A stretch of DNA of 10,595 nucleotides, taken from positions 1 to 10,595 of the forward strand of contig CANHVX010000025.1 of NCBI GenBank assembly GCA_947464215.1, given 5' to 3'. A model generated the notes under the pieces. That model made no database searches. It was not told the origin of the DNA and was given only the letters and a program-made list of their open reading frames with translations. The stretch's first letter is position 1. Each line of letters opens with the position of its first letter. The translations under genes were made by a program, and so were the position numbers. Below, piece after piece: positions 1 to 4,192 of the stretch. This stretch comes from Pseudomonadaceae bacterium (lineage in GTDB: Bacteria; Pseudomonadota; Alphaproteobacteria; UBA2136; UBA6156).

Positions 1-5
1 AAAGC

Positions 6-1076
6 TCAAATTGCAGCGCCATCGCGGTATCCCTTCCGTGTCAATAAACTGGTGTCACCAAAACTGTAAAAGCGGAACCGCTGCGCCACCGCATGGTCAT
101 ACACCGCCGCCAGCTCCGCTTCCCCAATAAACGCCCCCACCAGCATCAATAGGCTGCTGCCGGGCAAATGGAAATTCGTTATCAAATGCGTCGCCACCCG
201 GAATTCAAACCCGGGCTGAATAAACAACGTCGTATCATCCGCAAATCCCTCTGCTGGCATACCCATGCGCCCCCAGGTCTCCAACGTGCGCAGCGCCGTG
301 GTGCCCACCGCCACCACACGCTTACCCGCCCCCAACGCCTGCCCAATCACCGCCGCCGTCTCACCACCCAGCTGCGCCCATTCGGCATGGAGCACCCCCG
401 CCGCCATCTGTTCGGGCGTCGGGTTCTGGAAGGTTCCGGCCCCCACATGCAAGGTCACGGGGGCAAATATCACTCCCTTGGCGCGCAAACGCTCCATCAA
501 CGCGGGGGTAAAATGCAAGCCCGCCGTGGGTGCGGCAACCGAGCCCTTCGCCCGCCCATCGGCATAGACCGTCTGGTAGCGCGCGCGCGTTGCGGGGCTG
601 TCGTCGGCTTTTATGTAAGGCGGCAGCGGCGTATGCCCATGCGCCTCCAAGTAGTCTCCCACCTGCACCGCAGGCAATTCAAACACAATCTCAGCTTTTT
701 CCCCCAAGGCGGCAACCGTCACCCGTGCCCCGCCTTCCAGCACCACCACATCCCCCACCTTCAACCGCCGCTGGGGCCGGGCAAACGCCTCCCAGCGCGC
801 CATATCGCCCTGCATCGGGTGGTGCAGCAGAAACTCCACGCGCACATCCGCGCCCGCCTCACGGCCGCCCCGCGCCGGGCGCACGCCAAAAATCCGCGCG
901 GGGATAACCCGGCTGGTGTTGATCACCACCACATCGCCCGCCGCCAGAAAGCTATCCAGCGCGGCAAACGGCGTCTCATCAAGGCCCGGCCAGCGCAGCA
1001 GGCGGGCGCTGTCGCGGGGTTCGGCGGGCGTGTGGGCAATCAACGCCTCGGGTAAATCGTAGTGCCAATCCTTCAT
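6..1076 (-). CDS. queA: S-adenosylmethionine:tRNA ribosyltransferase-isomerase QueA
   Basis: QueA transfers and isomerises the ribosyl part of S-adenosylmethionine onto 7-aminomethyl-7-deazaguanine at the tRNA wobble position, giving epoxyqueuosine; it is a cytosolic enzyme of queuosine synthesis. Seen here: the N-terminal MKDWHYDLPEALIAHTPAEP, then GSVAAPTAGLHFT (about residues 178-190), HVGAGTF (210-216), VGTTALRTLE (257-266), TNFHLPGSSL (300-309) and a C-terminal YSFGDTSLL, all typical of the family and in the right order. The reading frame stays open to 1199. The ATG at 1076 is preferred because it gives 356 residues, the usual family length, and the family's normal N-terminus; the 41 upstream codons run through a terminator hairpin. 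No good Shine-Dalgarno is seen, only a G-run directly before the ATG. tgt, its frequent neighbour, is not in the window. The identification is firm. Confidence 0.96.
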   Translation of the reverse strand: MKDWHYDLPEALIAHTPAEPRDSARLLRWPGLDETPFAALDSFLAAGDVVVINTSRVIPARIFGVRPARGGREAGADVRVEFLLHHPMQGDMARWEAFARPQRRLKVGDVVVLEGGARVTVAALGEKAEIVFELPAVQVGDYLEAHGHTPLPPYIKADDSPATRARYQTVYADGRAKGSVAAPTAGLHFTPALMERLRAKGVIFAPVTLHVGAGTFQNPTPEQMAAGVLHAEWAQLGGETAAVIGQALGAGKRVVAVGTTALRTLETWGRMGMPAEGFADDTTLFIQPGFEFRVATHLITNFHLPGSSLLMLVGAFIGEAELAAVYDHAVAQRFRFYSFGDTSLLTRKGYRDGAAI

Positions 1077-1126
1077 CCCCCAGCCGATACGCCAAAACCG
1101 CCCCATATTCAACCCCATAAACGCCA

Positions 1127-1153
1127 ACGGGCCCCTCATAAAGAGGGGCCCGT
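1127..1153 (-). terminator. Perfect 11-bp hairpin after the 1166-1894 gene
   Basis: The arms ACGGGCCCCTC (1127-1137) and GAGGGGCCCGT (1143-1153) pair perfectly around a 5-base loop. The hairpin lies 12 bp past the stop codon of the upstream minus-strand gene and before queA. The T-tract on the minus strand is poor (TTGGCGTTTATG), so termination may be partial and some read-through into queA is possible. Confidence 0.7.
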
Positions 1154-1163
1154 GCGTCGTCAA
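1135..1163 (-). promoter_or_regulatory. Candidate queA promoter overlapping the terminator
   Basis: Minus-strand TTGACG (1158-1163) and TATGAG (1135-1140) are separated by 17 bp, a good sigma70-type match. The -10 box falls in the loop and one arm of the terminator hairpin at 1127-1153. The predicted start near 1128 leaves a leader of about 50 bases before the queA ATG. No better pair is seen in this gap. It is inferred from sequence only. Confidence 0.4.
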
Positions 1164-1165
1164 GG

Positions 1166-1894
1166 TCAGCGGCGCATGCCGTCTTGCAAGGCGCGCCACG
1201 CTTTCATCACGTCGGGCAGACGCTCAGAGTAGGCGCGCACCTCCCCGGCCCACCTGTCCAGACTCTTCTGCAAGTCAGGGGCCAGGGCGTCATACACCTC
1301 GGTCAGCTCGGCCCACAGGGGCAGAGCCGAACGGGGCTGGGCCGCCCGCATTGTGGCGCGCAGTCTGTCCAGGTCTGCCCGCAGCCGCGTATGCTGGGCG
1401 CACACGTCGTGCACATCCTGCATCATGCGCACATAGCCCCAGCCATCACCCCCCGCAGCGCGGTGGCGCTGCGCGAAACTAAGCGGCCGGCTGTCAAGCA
1501 AGTGCTCCAGGGTCGGCAACGTGGCAGGCAACACCAGCATCTCGGCCCAGTCGCCGAGGAAAATATCGACCATTTTATGCCAACGGGCCTCCTCGGCCGC
1601 GTCCATACGCGTGTTAAACCTGTCCAACACCAGGCTGGCCAACGCCAAAGCAAAAGCTACACACACGCTAACGAACAAAGTCGCTTGCAAGGCAAACAAC
1701 CGTTCAACAGGCTGCTGGAAGAACCATACAACAACAACCACAGTCAAAGCCACAACACTAAAACCCAGGTGCACCAGCCCCCCCCAGAGCATCCGCAGAG
1801 GGCTCCACCGCGGCATCTCATGCCAGGCTTTCACCCCCCGGTAAAATTTCCGCGGGGCCGCATCGTTAGGCACGTCTAAGGTGCGTGTCGTCAT
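1166..1894 (-). CDS. Unrecognised protein with two membrane segments
   Basis: I do not recognise a family. The 242-residue product has a basic N-terminus, two hydrophobic segments (about residues 39-59, with the run VVALTVVVVVWFF, and 66-90) joined by a very short loop, then a soluble, charged, probably helical C-terminal domain of about 150 residues. The short loop suggests a hairpin in the inner membrane with both ends in the cytoplasm. The ATG at 1894 is chosen because AAGGA stands 8 bases upstream. The frame extends 18 codons further to 1948, but that part lies in the leader. The gene has its own promoter and a downstream terminator, so it is probably monocistronic. The next gene upstream (2057-2800) has the same architecture and a similar leader. 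Function is unknown; no catalytic motif is visible. Confidence 0.75.
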   Translation of the reverse strand: MTTRTLDVPNDAAPRKFYRGVKAWHEMPRWSPLRMLWGGLVHLGFSVVALTVVVVVWFFQQPVERLFALQATLFVSVCVAFALALASLVLDRFNTRMDAAEEARWHKMVDIFLGDWAEMLVLPATLPTLEHLLDSRPLSFAQRHRAAGGDGWGYVRMMQDVHDVCAQHTRLRADLDRLRATMRAAQPRSALPLWAELTEVYDALAPDLQKSLDRWAGEVRAYSERLPDVMKAWRALQDGMRR

Positions 1895-1917
1895 TGCCGA
1901 AGTCCTTTTCAAGGTTA

Positions 1918-1963
1918 GCCCCCACAGGGGCAAAAAAAACGGGAACAAGGCGTCATCCGCCTT
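1918..1963 (-). promoter_or_regulatory. Structured 5' leader of the 1166-1894 gene
   Basis: On the minus strand the leader holds a first hairpin, AAGGCG-GATGA-CGCCTT (1947-1963), then a run of eight Ts (1932-1939), then a second hairpin, GCCCC-TGTG-GGGGC (1918-1931), and then the Shine-Dalgarno. The same order (hairpin, T-run, GCCCC/GGGGC hairpin, ribosome site) occurs before the 2057-2800 gene. Attenuation or control of translation is possible but is inference. Confidence 0.4.
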
Positions 1964-1975
1964 AACTTACCCACT

Positions 1976-2004
1976 CACATAGACCGCAATGTATACAAAA
2001 ACAA
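1976..2004 (-). promoter_or_regulatory. Promoter of the 1166-1894 gene
   Basis: Minus-strand TTGTTT (1999-2004) and TATGTG (1976-1981) are 17 bp apart. The -35 box is made from the T-tract of the preceding terminator. The -10 box begins the string TATGTGAGTGGGTAAG, nearly repeated at the promoter of the 2057-2800 gene. The spacer contains the palindrome GTATAC. Confidence 0.5.
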
Positions 2005-2031
2005 GCCCCCCACCTTATACAGGTGAGGGGC
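1996..2031 (-). terminator. Intrinsic terminator of the 2057-2800 gene
   Basis: On the minus strand an 11-bp stem (GCCCCTCACCT and AGGTGGGGGGC, with one U-G wobble as RNA) closes a 5-base loop and is followed at once by TTGTTTTTG, a good T-tract. It lies 25 bp past the stop codon. A second small hairpin with a homopolymer loop (2035-2055) sits between the stop codon and this stem. Confidence 0.85.
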
Positions 2032-2034
2032 ATA

Positions 2035-2055
2035 CACAAAGGGGGGGGCTTTGTG
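2035..2055. repeat. Inverted repeat around a G-run
   Basis: The arms CACAAAG (2035-2041) and CTTTGTG (2049-2055) are perfect 7-bp complements around seven Gs; the G-run totals eight. On the minus strand this is a C-loop hairpin just after the stop codon of the 2057-2800 gene and upstream of its main terminator. It may block 3' exonucleases or be a slippage-prone tract. Confidence 0.5.
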
Positions 2056-2056
2056 G

Positions 2057-2800
2057 TCAGTTGGCAGGTGTCGAAGGCGCCTCCACCGGGGCCGCATTCG
2101 CAACCCATTGGTTGCGTGTCTCGTTCAGCCATACCCAGTCGTCATACCAACCTTGCACCACGGCATCATAGGCATCAATGTTGAGCATGATATCTTTGTA
2201 TGCGTTAAAGATACCAACATCAATCTCGCGCAAGAACGAACCATCGGCCAGCGCCCGCAAGGCATCGCTCCGGTCTCCCTCCCGATACAACCCGCGCGGC
2301 ATGTCCGGATTCATCAGGGTAACCCGGTCCCTGAATGCTTCGATGTCCTTGCCGATGGCATCCCGCAGGCCCTGCAGAAAGTGAAGCTGCTGCACCGCCT
2401 GAAGGAACAACGTCAGATAAGGCGTATCAACAAACCTCTCCGCCGGCGTCCTCGGGCCCATCGCCAACACCATATCAACTGTTGGCATATGCTTCGGGTG
2501 TGTCGCCGTCAGCCTTTGCAAGGTGTCTTGCAACAAGCCCACGGTCAACTCCGCCACCACATTCAAGCGTGGAGAGTTTCGCCCCGCAAGCGTCTCCGCC
2601 GGCCGGCTGGCAGCTTCTGGGTTAGAGAACCGCAGCCGGAACAAAGCGTAAATGCCCACCACCAGGCCAAACAAACCCAGCAAAAAGGTCCTCTCAAAAT
2701 CCTGGAAATCCAGGATAAAGTTTAGCGTGAGCGTCAGGATCGTAAACCCTGCACCCACCATCGCCAGAACCCTATAGGCACGGTGTTCATTGTCCGTCAT
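2057..2800 (-). CDS. Unrecognised protein with two membrane segments, similar in layout to its neighbour
   Basis: I do not recognise a family. The 247-residue product has two hydrophobic segments at the N-terminus (about residues 10-31 and 37-56) with a five-residue acidic turn (DFQDF) between them. A soluble domain of about 190 residues follows, rich in helix-forming and charged residues and in Trp near the end (WYDDWVWLNETRNQW), and then a Pro/Ala-rich tail. This points to an inner-membrane hairpin anchor with a cytoplasmic domain. The ATG at 2800 is chosen because GGAG lies 6 bases before it; seven further in-frame codons to 2821 precede that site. It has its own promoter and terminator. 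The plan matches the 1166-1894 protein but clear residue identity is not evident by eye, so shared ancestry is only a possibility. Confidence 0.75.
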   Translation of the reverse strand: MTDNEHRAYRVLAMVGAGFTILTLTLNFILDFQDFERTFLLGLFGLVVGIYALFRLRFSNPEAASRPAETLAGRNSPRLNVVAELTVGLLQDTLQRLTATHPKHMPTVDMVLAMGPRTPAERFVDTPYLTLFLQAVQQLHFLQGLRDAIGKDIEAFRDRVTLMNPDMPRGLYREGDRSDALRALADGSFLREIDVGIFNAYKDIMLNIDAYDAVVQGWYDDWVWLNETRNQWVANAAPVEAPSTPAN

Positions 2801-2811
2801 CGTTATCTCCT

Positions 2812-2872
2812 GCCCCAGCAAGGGGCCGCAAAAAAGGTCAGAAAATCAAGGGCACAAACCCTCTTACCCCCT
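2812..2872 (-). promoter_or_regulatory. Structured 5' leader of the 2057-2800 gene
   Basis: Reading on the minus strand after the -10 box there is a weak hairpin (AAGAGGG...CCCTT, about 2848-2865), a run of six Ts (2830-2835), then a GCCCC-TTGCT-GGGGC hairpin (2812-2826) directly before the GGAG ribosome site (2807-2810). The order of elements matches the leader of the 1166-1894 gene. No known riboswitch class is recognised. Confidence 0.4.
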
Positions 2873-2901
2873 CACATAGGTCACACCATAGCCAAATTCA
2901 A
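2873..2901 (-). promoter_or_regulatory. Promoter of the 2057-2800 gene
   Basis: Minus-strand TTGAAT (2896-2901) and TATGTG (2873-2878) are 17 bp apart. The -10 box begins TATGTGAGGGGGTAAG, which differs by one base from the matching string at 1966-1981. The -35 box starts just beyond the stop codon of the alkyltransferase gene, and no terminator is seen for that gene, so read-through from it is possible. Confidence 0.5.
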
Positions 2902-2904
2902 GGG

Positions 2905-3351
2905 CTACCCACCCCGCTCATGCGCCAACAGCCAAGCTTTGGTGGCAAGGCCCCCCGGGGCAGAAAACCCCGTCATCGCGCCGTTGGCCCCCATCACGCG
3001 GTGGCACGGCACTAAAATGGGCGCCGGGTTGGCCCCCACAGCACCACCAACGGCCCGCGCCGAACTCCCCAATCGCGCCGCCAAATCTCCATACGTGCAT
3101 GTTTCCCCCCAGGGGATATCCACCAGCGCCGCCCACACCCGTCGCTGAAAAGGCGTTCCCACCAAATCAAGCCCCGCCGGGTCCAGCGCCACGGGTCGCC
3201 CGGCAAAATAATCCGCCAAAGCCCCCTCCCAACGGCCCGCCGCCTCGTGCCCGGCCACCCCACGGTCGGCCGCTCCCGCCGCCCACACCACCGCCTGCAA
3301 ACGCCCATCAGCCCCAACTTTCACCCCCATCTCCCCCAACGGCGTCCGCAT
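2905..3351 (-). CDS. ogt: Methylated-DNA--protein-cysteine S-methyltransferase (Ogt/MGMT family)
   Basis: This protein repairs O6-alkylguanine by moving the alkyl group to its own cysteine, once per molecule. Visible landmarks are the helix-turn-helix start GTPFQRRVWAAL (residues 65-76), IPWGETCTYGDLA (79-91), the arginine-finger region ARAVGGA (98-104) and the active-site PCHRV (115-119, Cys116), followed by a final MTGFSAPGG. At 148 residues it is shorter than E. coli Ogt (about 171); the N-terminal ribonuclease-like domain is abbreviated while the catalytic domain is complete. No Ada-type regulatory domain is present. The ATG at 3351 has AAAGG 8 bases upstream. It is divergent from the Nudix-like gene. 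The family is certain; the symbol ogt is by similarity. Confidence 0.93.
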   Translation of the reverse strand: MRTPLGEMGVKVGADGRLQAVVWAAGAADRGVAGHEAAGRWEGALADYFAGRPVALDPAGLDLVGTPFQRRVWAALVDIPWGETCTYGDLAARLGSSARAVGGAVGANPAPILVPCHRVMGANGAMTGFSAPGGLATKAWLLAHERGG

Positions 3352-3381
3352 GCTGTAAACCTTTTATTTGATTATTGCACA

Positions 3382-3411
3382 AGAATACCATAGCCCCCCA
3401 TTCCTTGACAA
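3382..3411 (-). promoter_or_regulatory. Candidate promoter of the alkyltransferase gene
   Basis: Minus-strand TTGTCA (3406-3411) and TATTCT (3382-3387) are 18 bp apart, and the leader would be about 24 bases. The same bases read on the plus strand as CCTTGACAA, echoing the -35 region of the plus-strand gene at 3473. Confidence 0.35.
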
Positions 3412-3416
3412 TCCCC

Positions 3417-3463
3417 CCCCAAAATAACCAGCCCCCGCTACAGGCGGGGGCCTTTTTGCGTCC
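3417..3463 (+). repeat. Upstream copy of the terminator repeat
   Basis: These 47 bp match 4137-4183 at 43 positions. The copy contains a perfect 8-bp stem, GCCCCCGC (3431-3438) and GCGGGGGC (3444-3451), a 5-base loop and a T5 tract, so it is a functional-looking intrinsic terminator for plus-strand transcription. No plus-strand gene precedes it, so it is an orphan. Three of the four differences lie in the loop and the fourth just past the T-tract; the stem is unchanged. Confidence 0.85.
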
Positions 3464-3472
3464 GCCAATTCC

Positions 3473-3499
3473 TTGACAACCTTACTTTATACGTATACA
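3473..3499 (+). promoter_or_regulatory. Candidate promoter of the Nudix-like gene
   Basis: A consensus TTGACA (3473-3478) is followed after 15 bp by TATACA (3494-3499). The spacing is short, and TACACG at 17 bp is a poorer alternative. A 10-bp palindrome, TATACGTATA (3488-3497), and the string CGTATACAC (3492-3500) cover the -10 region and could be an operator. The leader is about 40 bases. Confidence 0.45.
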
Positions 3500-3544
3500 C
3501 GATACCATCGTACCTGCCCTTTTCTCTCACCTGGAGCCACCTCC

Positions 3545-4129
3545 ATGTCGAAAACCTATTCCCGCGAAGACCTCCTCGCCGCCATCGCAGCTTGGCAAGC
3601 GTGGTCCGTTGCCAATCTGTGCTTCAGTCAGGTCGAAGGCCAAACCAAGCTGCTGCTTGGCCAGCGCCGCCAGCCTCCCACAGCCATCCCCGAACCTGGC
3701 CAATACGCCCTGATTGGTGGCTTCAACGACATCCTCCCCGGCCCCGCCATGTTCGCAGATCTTGCCAATGCCCACATGCTGCATCAGATCAGCTTGCGCC
3801 ATGGCGATCACTACACCAGCGGTGACTTCGTCCCGTGCGAATTCCCGATGGAGATCATCTCCGCGCCTCTCAATACCCCCTTGGGGCCGCTGCCCATCAA
3901 ACGTGTCTCCAATATGCGTTTGGTCTGGATAGACCCTGATGCTATCCCGGCAATCATGCCTCAGAACAAGATTGCCAATGTCCAATGGGTCACCCTCGAG
4001 GAACTGTCAACTCTGGCCCTCGCCAAGCAACTCACATTTCCCCATCAGGTGGAAATGGTGATGCAGATCTTCCCGCAGGTCCGCAGCGCGCAAGACGTCC
4101 AACTGCTCAAACCCGGCTGGACCCGCTAA
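3545..4129 (+). CDS. Nudix-like protein with a degenerate catalytic box
   Basis: The 194-residue product looks like a Nudix fold: a first strand SVANLCFSQV (21-30), LLLGQRR (36-42), GQYALIGGFND (52-62) where Nudix enzymes have their PGG motif, and a late VQWVTLEEL (146-154) like the usual end of the domain. The Nudix box itself (G-x5-E-x7-R-E-U-x-E-E-x-G-U) is missing: after IGGF the helix reads DILPGPAMFADLANAHMLHQ, with none of the metal-binding glutamates. Hydrolase activity is therefore unlikely; a binding or regulatory role is possible. The ATG at 3545 has GGAG 8 bases upstream; the in-frame TTG at 3473 is the -35 box, not a start. The gene stands alone on the plus strand, flanked by two copies of one terminator repeat. 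It prefers ATC for Ile, whereas sampled stretches of gyrA mostly use ATT. The fold assignment is by eye and uncertain. Confidence 0.6.
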   Translation: MSKTYSREDLLAAIAAWQAWSVANLCFSQVEGQTKLLLGQRRQPPTAIPEPGQYALIGGFNDILPGPAMFADLANAHMLHQISLRHGDHYTSGDFVPCEFPMEIISAPLNTPLGPLPIKRVSNMRLVWIDPDAIPAIMPQNKIANVQWVTLEELSTLALAKQLTFPHQVEMVMQIFPQVRSAQDVQLLKPGWTR

Positions 4130-4136
4130 CCCACCA

Positions 4137-4183
4137 CCCCAAAATAACCAGCCCCCGCCAAAAGCGGGGGCCTTTTTGCATCC
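4137..4183 (+). repeat. Downstream copy of the terminator repeat
   Basis: This partner of 3417-3463 is offset by exactly 720 bp. It begins 8 bp after the stop codon of the Nudix-like gene and ends 9 bp before the end of gyrA. Confidence 0.85.
4151..4177. terminator. Shared terminator of the Nudix-like gene and gyrA
   Basis: A perfect 8-bp GC stem (4151-4158 with 4164-4171) and loop CAAAA are followed by TTTTT on the plus strand. On the minus strand the same stem is followed by TGGTTATTTTGG, a weaker T-tract. The two convergent genes therefore probably share it, with stronger stopping for the plus strand. Confidence 0.85.
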
Positions 4184-4192
4184 AAGCAGGCT

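Noticed and set aside
168..1055. 295-codon plus-strand frame opposite queA
   Set aside because: It is antisense to a certain gene, with an Arg/His-rich composition and no ribosome site or family resemblance.
1077..1199. N-terminal extension of QueA by 41 residues
   Set aside because: It runs through a terminator hairpin and the candidate promoter and overlaps the preceding gene, while the ATG at 1076 gives the normal family length and N-terminus.
3398..3460. A short non-coding RNA driven by TTGACA at 3405 and ended by the orphan terminator
   Set aside because: The predicted start would fall inside the terminator stem, leaving no RNA of useful length. The same bases serve better as the -35 box of the alkyltransferase gene on the other strand.
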